Source: Haliclystus octoradiatus (lineage: Eukaryota > Cnidaria > Staurozoa > Stauromedusae > Haliclystidae). From it: DNA of 64,000 nucleotides. The translations under genes and the position numbers were made by a program. The DNA is taken from the NCBI GenBank assembly GCA_916610825.1, contig OU744451.1, positions 23,634,349 through 23,698,348 on the forward strand, given 5' to 3'. A model generated the notes under the pieces. It ran no database searches. It was given only the letters and a program-made list of their open reading frames with translations, and was not told where the DNA came from. This document shows, one piece after another, positions 1-10,943 of the stretch (positions are counted from its first letter, which is position 1; the number at the start of each line of letters is the position of its first letter).

Positions 1-190
1 GAATTTAAATTGAATTTTAAATCATTACCTCAAGATTTGAGCGTTCTTCCGCAATATAAACAAACTTGATTATTAAATTTGTTTTATTTTAGAAAAGGTC
101 TACCACACACTTTTGCTGTGTTTGTATTTATATTTACTACACTAAAAATGGGGGAAGACACGAGTAAAATGTTGAGCCACTAGGCAAGTG
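1..190. repeat. Left arm of a long inverted repeat around Piezo exons
   Basis: The sequence reads as an imperfect reverse complement (estimated by eye at about 80%) of 3840-4030, including GAATTTAAATTGAATTTTAA at the outer end, the CAAACTTGATTAT block and CTTTTGCTGTGTTT. It may continue before the window start. Confidence 0.75.
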
Positions 191-357
191 CTTTTAACAC
201 TTCTCGAGTGTCTTCCACAATTTTAAAGTGTCTGGTAATCCTTTATTAGTTTATGAACACTTGATGAAGTTCCCAATAGTATGAGTCAGTTTTGACAACA
301 TCAGACAGCATATAGATTTAGTTCTAACATATCGGTTGTAATTTTATATTCTTTCAG

Positions 358-543
358 ACATGGCCACATCCTCGTGGTATGAAATACTGGGCAACAAGTA
401 AATGGCTTCTTGGTGGTATCCTTGTGACTCTGCTGATTGTTGTTATTTGGTTTCCATTATTATTCATGTCATTTATAAGTTCTGCTTACATCAGTAATCT
501 ACCAGTGGATGCCACTGTGACTGTTTCGATTGGCGGTTATCAG
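358..543 (+). CDS. Piezo: Piezo exon: outer pore helix
   Basis: The exon follows a pyrimidine-rich acceptor (ttctttcag) and ends in CAG before gtaata, phase 0 on both sides. It encodes 62 residues: a short polar stretch, a hydrophobic helix containing LLIVVIWFPLLFMS, then the start of the extracellular cap (VDATVTVSIGGYQ). The helix corresponds to the last but one transmembrane segment of Piezo. Confidence 0.92.
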
Positions 544-3500
544 GTAATATCGACATTTAATTAATGATGTCAATCTCGCTTGATATCCCCCTTGATGTAC
601 CGTCTGTTTTAATATCTCATCTGAGTCTTGATCAGAGTCTTGCTTCTTCTAATGTGCCGCCAGTATTTGATGAGTGCCCCAACAAAAATATTCACTGAGT
701 TCATGAACTATTCATAGACTCCTGAACTGTTGATGGCGCCTTATAAACGGTTCCTGGACAGTTCATGAACGTTAGATGGACCAATCTTCTTGAACTTTTT
801 AATGAACTGCTCATGGACTCCTGATTTGTAAATGAACTGTTCAAGAATTCCTGAACAGTTGATGAACTGTTCATGGATTCCTGAACTGTTGATGAACGCG
901 TTATAAACGGTTCATGAACAGTGCATGATCTAATGATGGACCAATTTCATGGACTTGTTTCATGAACTGTTCATAAACTGTTTATGGACCCCTGAACTGT
1001 TGATGAATGCCTTATAAACGATTTATGAATATTAAATGGACCAACTTTCATGAACTTTTTATGAACAGTTCATGAATTGTTGATGAACGCCTTATAAATG
1101 GTTCATAAACAGTTCACAAACGGTAAATGGACCAATTTTCATGAACTTTTCTCATGAACAGTTCATGAACTGTTGATGAAGGCCTTATAAATGGTTCATA
1201 AACAATTCAAAAACGTTAAGAGGGACCATTTTCATGAACTTTTTTATTGAACTTTTTTCATGAACTGTTTTCAAATATTGTCAACCTATGTTTTTGATGT
1301 TGATATTTTAGCCATTGTTTAAGATCAGCGCTCAGCAACAATTTCTTACCCAGTTATCAAAAGAAGAAATATCTATAATCAAATCAAGTGATCATAGTGG
1401 AAATCTTAATTGGGACGAATCAAAGGTAGGTAGCACGTAAATCAAAGTTAGTTTCAAAATTACAATTATGGCTTTTATGCAGAGGCCACAAAGCAAAAAT
1501 ATGACGCTAACGGTTACATCAACATCATTCCAAGCTCGAGAGCATCATACAGATTACAAGCATATTAACGGATTTCAGACTATTTCCACACCTGTGAACT
1601 TTATTTACAACCTTTTTCCCATTGAAATCCATTCCAAGTAATCTAAATAGTCCTTAATTGCAGACAGTTCTTGAAGTTTAAATTATCATGTCTTAGATTA
1701 ACTGAAAAAACTCCTTTTAGGCAATTTAATATGTCAACCAACGACAATGGAGTGATGTGAACGTTATCCGCCTAGTTGTCAGCCTAGGACCTTCAATGCT
1801 GGAAATATTTATCCATTGAGCCATCAGCTTCTTATTTTTTTTTTTAACTATGGGTTGGATAAGCGATTGTCAGCTTTTGAAAATTTTCAGCTCTAAATAC
1901 AGTATTTAATTTGCTGTTTCAATATAATAATAAAGGCGACTATAAACCTTGCATTATAATTTATTAATTGGTGTTCTTTTCACCCCTAACATCTTTTTAT
2001 TCCCGTACCAGATTATCAGAACTTATTATAATTGAAAAAGTAGTGGCTAATTAATTAATAGTTATAGTTGCTTTTGAATTAAAAGTATCTTCTGACCGTT
2101 ACTTTTTCAGAAAAGTAACTTCTAAAAGTGACTAATTACTTTTTACCTGAAGTAGCGGTAACTGTAATTAGCTACTTTTAAATAGCAACTTCCCTATCCC
2201 GGTATTAAATCTTCAAAACTTCCCAATCGAAACGTTGCATTTCTCAAAGTTTTGTCTTGTCGCTATCCTTTACTTGAAATGTTTCACATCGAATTTACTG
2301 ATATAGAAAATTGAAGGTTTCTTATAACATGTTCACTACAAGTGCTTCAAATTTTTCAATTTCTAGGTGGATACATTTTTGCAAGAATATCAGAAACGTG
2401 GCAATATTGTACGTGTCCAGATAACAAGCAATTCAAGTGCTGTATGGGCTATTAGTCCGCCATCTAGAGACGTTCTTGTTAACGATTTGAAATCAAACAG
2501 ATCGATCACAATGAGATTCAAATATGAATTCAACAGGTCAGTACAATCATTATTCTCTCATTTTTATGTGGCATGATATTGTAATACAACGTAAGCCGTC
2601 TTAGCCTGCGCACTAACTTCGAGGTTTATTTCAAAAATACCTTATGAATGGTACGCACGCTAGATCCATCTATGTGAAAGCCAAAATTGCTAAAATCTTC
2701 ATCATGTTTTGCGGAAATTTAGGATTTGTTGCAACCCCTGTGAAAAAAAATCATGAGTTTGTGGACGTGAAATTTATCAATTATGCATGAAATTTGTAAA
2801 CAGTTCATCATCATCATAATTTATTTAGAGCCTGGATTAATTAGTTAACAAGGCTTTTTCACATAACTGGTTCATGAATTTCCTATAAATTGTTCGTGAA
2901 TGTTTCAATGTCCATGAATCCGCAATCCTGATAATAATTGTTTTGTAACGTGTATTATTTTTGACGTAAATAATGGGTTTACTGGGTATCCCCCTTTTTA
3001 TCCCGAAAAAATGAAGATTTCAACGTCTGAATTCCATTCTGAAAATATGAAAAATTTCATCAGAAGGAAAATGAAATGTTCGTGAATTGTTGATGTGCTC
3101 ATGAATTTTATCGGCAGTTGATGATTATAATAATGATCTGCATTCTGCAGCAATAAATCACTTCAAATTCGTTCATATGCATTATAGTAAATCATTATTC
3201 GAGGCTTGATCTACTCTCTTAGAATAGATTTTGAGAAGAATCGTAAATTATTCATGTTGTTTTAATGATAATCAAATGGTATTAACTATAAACATGCCAG
3301 GGTTTTTTATGTCACTTTAATCAATAGCATAGTACACCTGACTGCTTTCACGAAATATATACTTTCTTCATACAGTCAAACCTGTTATAACGGTCACCTC
3401 TATACAGTGGCCACCTGTCTATAGTGGTCACTCTTGCAATGTCTAAAATAGTATTTTCTATTGAACCAAACCTGTATATAAAGGCCACCTATCTGTAGTG

Positions 3501-6500
3501 GTCAATTGATCTGCCTCTCATAGCTGGCCGTTGTATACAGGTTTCACTGTACATTGTAATTGAATTTTTATATTACAGAGAGCCAAGTACTTCAATGGCT
3601 GCGTTAGTCCAAGAGACTGTAACAGGGGTCAATTCAGTACCGTTAAAACCTGGTAATCACGTCAGAGAAAAACTAGCTGAGATTCTGAGCAGTCCAACTG
3701 ATGGCGGTGAAGTGTAAGTAATATATTATGTAAGCATACGAATAGTTTGTTTCTTGCAAGAATATATAACATATCCAAGCGTTTATTACTTGCAAGACTG
3801 GAGAAGTAGCAAGACCTCAACAACAAGAATATTTGGAAACACTTGAAGGATATAACTTTCAACACTTCCCGACTGTCTTCCGCCTTTTCCAAGTGTAGTA
3901 AATATGAATAAAAACACAGCAAAAGTCTGTGGTAACCCCTTAAATAAAACAAATTTCATAATCAAGTTTGTTCATATTGTGGAAGGTTACTCGAATCTTA
4001 AATTAATGATTTAAAATTCAATTTAAATTCAATGTTTTCACTTTTCACAATATAGTTATGATTTTAAATTTATGATGAAAATGATATTATTTGACCATTG
4101 CAATCAGTCTAATTTATCTTAAAATCACGATCTGAGTTAAGATGTTCAGACACACACACACACACACACATAAACATTTAGATGGGGGACATTATATAGG
4201 TATAGAAAAAACTTTCATAGATGTTTATGAAGGTATAGAATTTCCCAATTAAATATGATTCAAAACTTCTGTATATTTCTATTTTACCCATAACTAACCA
4301 ATTATACTATTAATTTTCTCTCTTATTTTAGTGTTGTAAAGGCTTTGTTTCCAAGTTTTGTTCAAGTACCTGCAAGTGGTCCAGCTAGGCCTGTCTTACA
4401 ACTTGGTGGGGCTAGCTATGTTACATGTGCTGTTCGTTTACGGAAAGGCAAAATAGCACAAATCAACAGTAGTATTGTCGAATGGTGGGAGCTGATTCAA
4501 TTGAAACCAAAACCTATTTATGGACCAGCACACGATAACAGTAGTCTTGAAATGTTAACTTTCAATGACCTCGTACCGCCTATGCATCTATCATTCTTTG
4601 CAAGTAACGGGTAAGTCATTATGCTGCTTCATCATCAATTATAGAATTCTCGCATCTCCCTAATTGCCTCATCATCATTCTGACTTTAACGGAATACTTA
4701 GTTAAAAGAAGACAACTACAAGTCAACTTTAATTATCTTGAAACAATTTACGACATAACTTTGATATCTATATGCTCGACACAATAGGGTCACATCATCG
4801 GTGTTGTCGATTTCTTTTCAAATCAATTCCCAGATGACTAATAGTCAAACCAATTCATAGCCTGCGTGCAGACAGACTTTTCAATCGTATATAGTCCGTC
4901 TGCCCAGAGCCATCTATTTACAAGAGTTGGGACACTCATGCCATTTTTGTTTTTTGGCCTGGACCCGAGGACGTTTTTAAAAGCAGTGCGCATGTGCAAG
5001 AGAAAGTTGTGTTTTTTTCAGCCATTTTGGAACTGTGTGAAATGGTTTGCGATCGTTTAACATGATACAAGAGTAATATAACCATCTATTAGTTGTCTTT
5101 CTCTATATTTATTTGCTGGACTCTCAAAATAAGAATAAAATTTACTTCAATGTATACTTTCTTATCGATCTCTTCAGCATGTTGCTCGAAAGTAAATCAG
5201 ATCAATGCTATTGGAATTGCTAAATGGACAGGGAGTTTGTGGAGTATGGACTACATCTCTTACTCTCTTACGCTTATTCTTTGCAGTCAAAGGCAACTTT
5301 TTTCTAGTTCTTGTCCCCAGTTGGAATAGTAAACAATATTTTATTTCGATTACTATTTCGTCTATTAACACAACAATTAATAATTTAATAGCATATGTTT
5401 GTTTTCACTGATAAAAGTTGTATTTTTCCGCGCGCTTCGTTTAAAACAGGAAACCTGGTGCCAAAAGAACAAGAACCCTGGTGCCGAAAGTACGAAAATG
5501 GCGTCCAAAAAGTCACGTGAATGGCATCTGTCCAATAGGAGACGATAGCGGCACATGAAAGCGTGTCCCAACTCTTGTAAATAGATGGCGCCGAGTACTA
5601 TAGATGGCTGCCTATTGGCGCCGAGTGCTGGATTTATATTGAATCAAATATTTACCTAGCGTGGTTTCCTATTATTACTCAATTTCCTTTATTTTAAAAT
5701 TCAGACCAATTGTTCATATATTTCATTAGCAAATCACAATTCACTGCCAAAAAAGTGGCAGTGGAAAGAACAATCAGTACGCTAAATTTGGCGCTAATGC
5801 GCAGACGGACTACGAAGAAAATGTCTGTCTGCACGCAGGATAACCATTTCAGCGACACATAATATTTTTAAAAAAATCTTCCTTGTGAAACATTTTAGTA
5901 AAAAGGTCAAAGGCAATAGTAATTGTTATTTATCAATTTGAACGACGTTTCGACATTCTAAAACATCTGCCATTTTCAAGTTAAGAAATTATAAAGTTAC
6001 TTATAAAGTTCTTAACTTGAAAATGGCAGCTGTATTAGACGGTCGAAACGTCGTTCCAATAAATAAAAAGTAATTACTGTTACCTTTGACCTTTTTCCTA
6101 AAACATTATATTTTCTCGGGCATTTTTTCAAATTGTTACCAGACAAAGGGTGAATTGTGATTGGACGTATCGTTTTCTTCACGTATGAGAAAGTGACACG
6201 CGTCCCTAAGATAAAAAACAAACGAATAACTCAGTCCTCAAATCAAAACATCTGATCTAACCGACAGAGAAAGCACTTACAGATCATCAAAAACAAAGAT
6301 CTTGCAAAGATCACAAATATGCTTCGCGTTCATCACTTCAAGAGTTCAAATCTTTCTGGCTTTAATATAAAAAGATAAAAATTCATGGGAAACGCTTTGT
6401 CCACATTTTATGACAAAAAACAACGAATTTTGTACGACGCGTTTCCCTTGAAGTAATCTCTATATAGCCTATATATACTAGAGAAATATTGCTTAATATG

Positions 6501-7059
6501 GTTAATATTGTATGTCTTACTCATTGAGTTTGAGAAATATAAGCAGTTAATAAAATAATAATAATAATGGAGTCAAAGACTACGCATTCATTTTCTGAAA
6601 AGAACATGAGACACAGAAAATGAATGCGTAGCCGTTGACTCCATTATTATTATTATTCACGCTCTGTCAAATGACATCGAGCACTATCTCAACTGCTGTT
6701 AGATACCATATTATTATTATTATTACATTATAGTTCATAAAATATGTATAAAACATCCTTTTCGCAATTTTTTTCCTGAAATATTGTTATTATTTACTGT
6801 TTCCAGTATCATTGGTCTTTATGTTGGATTTGTGTGGTTGATTGGTAAATTTGTACGCCTCTTTTTTACTTCAATCTCATATCGAATTATATTTGATGAA
6901 ATGCCAAACGTTGATAAAGTATTAAAATTATGTTTGCAAATCTACATGGTTAGAGAAAGTAAAGAATTAGAACTAGAAGAGGATTTATTTGCTAAATTAA
7001 TATTTCTTTATCGTTCACCTGAAACTATTATTAAATGGACAAAATATAAAAGACATTAA
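358..7059 (+). CDS. Piezo: Piezo mechanosensitive ion channel, C-terminal part (six exons, 5' end outside window)
   Basis: Joining 358-543, 1312-1425, 2367-2536, 3579-3713, 4332-4610 and 6807-7059 gives 378 codons plus a TAA stop, all with GT-AG introns and matching phases. The product is the pore end of a Piezo channel, a trimeric plasma-membrane cation channel opened by membrane tension. Visible in order: outer pore helix with IWFPLLFMS (residues about 12-40), extracellular cap with the Piezo signatures GGYQPLF, WAISPPSR and VEWW, inner pore helix with IGLYV and IGKFVR (about 296-318), and a C-terminal domain ending in LELEED, FAKLIFLYRSPET and IKWT. These match the family's most conserved segment. 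Animal Piezos are about 2,500 residues or longer, so the blades and most upstream exons lie before position 1. Identification is very secure; exon joins were made by eye. Confidence 0.96.
690..1265 (+). repeat. Diverged minisatellite in Piezo intron
   Basis: About five imperfect units of roughly 90 to 160 bases are built from TTCATGAAC and GAACTGTTCATGAAC words. The landmarks GCCTTATAAA and ATGGACCAA recur near 736/776, 898/932, 1009/1036, 1089/1127 and 1181/1215. Many words are self-complementary (GTTCATGAAC). The repeat fills most of the intron and ends about 50 bases before the next exon. Confidence 0.8.
1312..1425 (+). CDS. Piezo: Piezo exon: cap, first part
   Basis: This is a 38-codon exon, phase 0 to phase 0, between gatattttag and gtaggtag. 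It continues GGYQ with PLFKISAQQ, matching the conserved Piezo cap motif GGYEPLF-x-[IM]-SAQQ, followed by a charged helix-like stretch. Confidence 0.9.
2367..2536 (+). CDS. Piezo: Piezo exon: cap, middle part with WxISPPSR motif
   Basis: The exon follows tttctag and ends in AG before gtcagt (phase 2). It contains VQITSNSSAVWAISPPSR, equivalent to the Piezo cap segment GSSGALWRISPPSR, and ends in FKYEFNR, equivalent to RFTWNFQR. Confidence 0.92.
3371..3551. mobile_element. Non-autonomous DNA element with TACAGTcAAACCTGTtATA ends (pogo/Tigger-like MITE)
   Basis: Starts TACAGTCAAACCTGTTATAA and ends in the inverse CAGGTTTCACTGTA. It is about 181 bp with no coding capacity, and the TA at each end would be the target duplication. 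A second copy lies at 20356-20535 in the opposite orientation. The end sequence resembles pogo/Tigger-type termini; this assignment is by resemblance only. It finishes about 27 bases before a Piezo exon. Confidence 0.7.
3579..3713 (+). CDS. Piezo: Piezo exon: cap, variable part
   Basis: A 135-nt exon that completes the split Arg codon and ends in phase 2 before gtaagt. It encodes the less conserved cap region (VQETVTGVNSVPLKPGNHV, then REKLAEIL). The exon stays in frame with both neighbours. Confidence 0.85.
3840..4030. repeat. Right arm of the long inverted repeat around Piezo exons
   Basis: Partner of 1-190 in opposite orientation. It lies in the intron between the exons ending at 3713 and starting at 4332, so the pair encloses four Piezo exons (358-3713). 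Confidence 0.75.
4332..4610 (+). CDS. Piezo: Piezo exon: cap, last part with VEWW motif
   Basis: The exon follows tcttattttag and ends in GG before gtaagt. It carries VVKALFPSFVQVP, then SSIVEWWELIQLKP, then FNDLVPPMHLSFFASNG, matching the end of the Piezo cap just before the inner pore helix. Confidence 0.93.
4860..5842. mobile_element. ~980-bp non-autonomous DNA transposon with terminal inverted repeats
   Basis: The ends are inverted copies: CCTGCGTGCAGACAGAC at 4861 and GTCTGTCTGCACGCAGG near 5842, followed inward by a second shared block TAGTCCGTCTGC. No transposase is visible. A second pair of inverted repeats (CCATCTATTTACAAGAGTTG) lies inside at about 4910-4938 and 5565-5590, so this may be one element nested in another. 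It sits in the last Piezo intron (4611-6806). Confidence 0.7.
5887..6106. mobile_element. Foldback element (MITE) with CGAAACGTCGTTC arms
   Basis: A long imperfect palindrome. The left arm runs AAAAAGGTCAAAGG to CATTTTCAAGTTAAGAA, and the right arm is its inverse, from TTCTTAACTTGAAAATGGC to CCTTTGACCTTTTTCC. The same inner words (GAAACGTTGTTC and CATTTTCAAGTT) recur at 17754-18095, 26163-26215 and 34689-34828, so it belongs to a dispersed family. No coding content. Confidence 0.75.
6556..6657. mobile_element. Short foldback element
   Basis: Two near-perfect inverted arms (AATAATGGAGTCAA and TACGCATTCATTTTCTG, then the inverse) surround a loop of about 20 bases, with (ATT)n at the outer ends. 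It lies about 150 bases before the last Piezo exon. Confidence 0.7.
6807..7059 (+). CDS. Piezo: Piezo terminal exon: inner pore helix and C-terminal domain
   Basis: This is the last coding exon, after ctgtttccag. The inner pore helix (IIGLYVGFVWLIGKFVRLFF) leads into MPNVDKVLKLCLQIYMVRES and then ELELEED, AKLIFLYRSPET and IIKWTKYK, nearly as in vertebrate Piezo1 and Piezo2. The TAA stop is at 7057-7059. No AATAAA lies close behind; an ATTAAA near 7424 is a weak candidate. Confidence 0.96.
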
Positions 7060-9735
7060 ACGAATAGAAATTATCAAAATATAAATTATAGAATTATTAT
7101 ATTGTTAATGCTGCTGTATATGTTACCATGGGGATTGTTATTGCCATAGTAATGACTTGTTTCTATGATTCCTGATTGGCTATACGGGAATGTTACTATG
7201 GAGACTGGAGATGTTACCTTATAGTCTAGTGACGACGTTTGTTGTCGTGGTTTATTCATGGACAATATATTATTGGCATTTTTGAAAAATATATTATTAA
7301 GAAAGAGTTCTAAGAGAATTATAATTCTGTTATTTGGAATAAGTTTTGGATAATGATGACTTATGGTTCTTTATACACCTCAAATTTATCCAGCATTTAT
7401 TTCAAATAATCGATAAGAAAAACATTAAAAATGAAATCATAATACTGAAAATGTTGAATTAATTTAACAAATAGTTATTGCAATACGTTGTACATATACA
7501 AATTTTACATATTTAAAAGATGTTATATTCTCATATGATATAAAAAGTTGTTCTGAAAACCATTTGATTTAATTGTGTAGACAACTTAATTTTTAAACCT
7601 TTTAAAATAATGATTTTGAATCGGTATCAGACAGTATGAAGTTGCAGTTTTTTATTTGAAGTTATATTTTTTCGTTCTTTATAAAGCCCCTGTCAAAAAT
7701 AAGCCATCATGTACGAACAAACATGTTGGTTTCATTTTTGCCATCATATTGGCAGCATTTAACGGCTATTACGGATAAGTTACAAAGTGTAACTGCTAAC
7801 TGCGGATAAGCGTAACTGCTCGCAGACTCACTGTGGACTCAAATGTAGACTACTGTTCTAACAAGTTTACATTTTGACAGTGCGTCTACAAGCAGGTTAC
7901 AACGAGAACCGGTGTTATCAAATGCCGGCAAAGCGGCCAACTGACGTCAGCATTTTTACAATATTGTGAAGCACAATTAAATTTTTGGCCAACAAATGTC
8001 ATCCTCTTCAATTACCATGAGCACCGATGTTCGCTACCAGTCCGACAGTAGCTTGTATTGGAGCATAATCGAATACAGTGTTGAAGGGGTGCTACGTGCA
8101 CATATCTGTCTTTTTGATTCAAAATAAATCACAACAAAAATAACAGAAGCACTATACATAATTATACTCCTGCATCAGGAAGTTCATCTTGTAGAAAAAT
8201 GTTCTTAATCTAAGAATTTTTTTTTGGAAAATAATAAGATTTTAAGAAAATTTGTACATTAAATATGAAATATTTCTTTTTGCACAAGTTCGAATGTTTT
8301 TATTTCAAGTAAAAATATATACTTATTTCGTCTGAGAAAACTTTCTTAAGCACGTGGATTTTCTGTGTATGTTACAAACACATTTACTGTTCGTCAGATT
8401 ACATTGTAGAGCCATGTACAATTGTATGCATGGATTGTTTATTGATGTCATTCTTCACTTTGGTGTATGCTGCAAATGCTTTGCATCTGTACAAAAGTGT
8501 CTACATTTTAACGGTGCAAAGATATATACTTGAAGAATCAAACCCTTTAAAACTTGTTAAAAAGTATGTATTTTGCGTATGCCTCATTTTGTGTTCGCTT
8601 GCATCAACTAGAAGAGAGAATAGAAGCAAAATCACATGAACCTAATTTTCCTGCCTTAGTGTGTTTCGATCGTAGCGTAGCGTCTTCTGTGTTACAACGA
8701 ATACGGTATATACTCCACGACGATAACACCTTTCTAATACGATACAAAAATCAAGACTGCATCGTGTAATCGGGCCTCAAACACAAAACCCCTCCTAAAA
8801 GAATACAGGGCAATACACAATTTATTTGTTTCGATCTAGGGACGGAAGCCAAGCTGTGCGCTCTGATCTGTGAGATGCGTAATCAGACAGGGGAAAGGTA
8901 TCAGAAATCACGAGTGAATGAGTTTGGTATTTCGAGTATCTCCTTGCATTCTCGGAATTCTTCTCCATTATACTTGTCGAATGTATCAATTCCCAATTAA
9001 GAATGGTAAATCATTTCTTAATTGCTAAAATAGATAATACATTTTTCTTATGTTAACTGATTTTAGGAAATTCATGTTTGTTCAAGCGTACATTCTCCTA
9101 TTTGTATGACTATAAAATTCTGTTCATGACATATGATGACATATGGAGTGATTTTGACATCATTAACTTTCCTAAAGTATTCGAATTTATCTCGAAAGAA
9201 ATTAAACTTCAACTCCAGCCAGCGTACATCTATCATTGTGTTTTTGTTGAATTTCAAGAAAAAACTTCTTGAAAAAAGTAAATTCATCCAATCGATGAGC
9301 CTGGCGTGTGTGCTTGGTTGGTTGGGATTATATCTATTGCTTGCTGCTTCTGTTTGCTTGCTGTTTGCTGCTGCTGCTCTGCTGGCGAAGCTGTCACACT
9401 CCAGCTGACGTCTACCTCCAACGTGTTTGGGGACGACATTCTTGAAAATGTTATATATTACTCTGATAAATATAAACACGTGGCTTTTCATTTCATAGGA
9501 ATACTGTGAGAATAACTTAATTAGCCTCTCGGAGTTTAGAAGTTTCATTATTTTGGCCTATTCTGAGGTAGGATAAATAAGTAAATTCAATAGAATCCCA
9601 CATATTTTCCCTAGGAACTGATATTAACAGTGAGAAATATAAAACTGACCGAAGAGGTTTATTGATGTGCCTTGATACAGTACTATACGGCTAGCAAATA
9701 TTCATCTATGCATCATCATTAGCGGTGATAGAAGC

Positions 9736-9924
9736 TACAGTGTAACCCGCTTAAGTGCAAGTCAAACTTGTCAACGATTTTCATTGCATTTATCCGAATT
9801 TGCAGTTATCCGAAATTGTTTACCAAGGACTTGACCAGAATATTGCTCAACTGGCTTCAAAGCCAGGTTGCAGATAAGCGGGAGTTTCACTTATTCGAAT
9901 TGCACATAAGCGGGTAACATTGTA
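9736..9924. mobile_element. MITE with TACAGTGTAACCCGCTTAAG ends
   Basis: The left end reads TACAGTGTAACCCGCTTAAG and the right end is its inverse (CATAAGCGGGTAACATTGTA). It is 189 bp including possible TA target duplications, and non-coding. Internal words (TTATCCGAATTTGCAG) resemble pogo/Tigger termini. Confidence 0.7.
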
Positions 9925-10697
9925 TGCTCAACACACTTGAACGGCAAGAACCAGAAACATTTCTACTGATTCTAATATTATACCAGCAGAACCAAAAATA
10001 ATGACTAAGCAAAAATGATAGTGCAAGAACAAATGACAGCAGAAATCGAACAGAGGTTTCTCACATTTTCCCATGAGTCTCTTGAGAATTATTTTAAGAA
10101 AATATTGATAACGCTGATAGTGTATTTTGAAAAGGCCCCAGGATGTATTATCATACAACATTAACAATCCAACACTTTACCCGATGTGAAAAAGATCTAT
10201 ATAATAATATAGCTGCTATTCAAAAACAAAGAAATTAGCAAAGGATCAACACATTGATGAAGAGGAGCGTGGAGAGAGAGATTGTGGAAGAAGATATAAA
10301 CAAGGGTATAGAAAAGAGGAAAGGAGAAAAAGATAACCATATGAACTACTAGCTATGGTTCACCTTCGTAATAATATAAACGAGTGCAGTTACTGCTCAT
10401 TTTATCAACGAAGTTCTATAAAATTGAACATACACCCGCGTCGCTGAGTAAATTTCATGGACCACCGAAATAAAACGGCGAAGTTTATCATGGCTCTTAG
10501 AGAAGCTGACGCAATTAACATGAAGCCATAACGAGATCAGCAGAAGACAACTTGATTTCAAAAAGCGTAAATATTTGTAAATGCAAAAAGTAATAAATAG
10601 GGTAGGATAAGTAAGTATAAGTAAATCAGAAATAAGTAAGGAAAGTAGCACAGTACATAAATTTATTATCAAAAACTAGTTTGAAACGGCATGGAGA

Positions 10698-10943
10698 CCA
10701 GAGCCACCTATTTATAAGAGATATGGCACGCAAGAATTGGGGTTCCGTTCCATTGAAAACGAGGTTTTGCTTTTAAAAAAGTTTTTCCAATTGATGATAT
10801 TATTTTCGCGGACTTTGTTCAAATTTCGTGAGCCTGGATTTGACGGAGCAAAAATAGCGTCCAGAAAATCATGTGACCCGCATCTGTCCAATGGGAACCG
10901 AGAGCGGCACATGAGAGAGTGTCCCAACTCTTGTAAATAGATG
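10698..10943. mobile_element. Short element related to the inner part of the 4.9-5.8 kb transposon
   Basis: Shares GCATCTGTCCAAT, AGCGGCACATGA and GTGTCCCAACTCTTGTAAAT (continuing AGATGG) with 5520-5590. It begins with a diverged inverse of the same end (CAGAGCCACCTATTTATAAG). Non-coding. Confidence 0.6.

Noticed and set aside
1760..1830. tRNA-like minus-strand sequence with a GGCTCAATGG A box
   Set aside because: No acceptable B box or paired arms; at most a degraded SINE head.
9072..9548. 158-codon open frame on the minus strand, overlapped by plus-strand open frames
   Set aside because: No recognisable domain, overlapping open frames on both strands of the same stretch, and no splice-consistent neighbours; best seen as chance.
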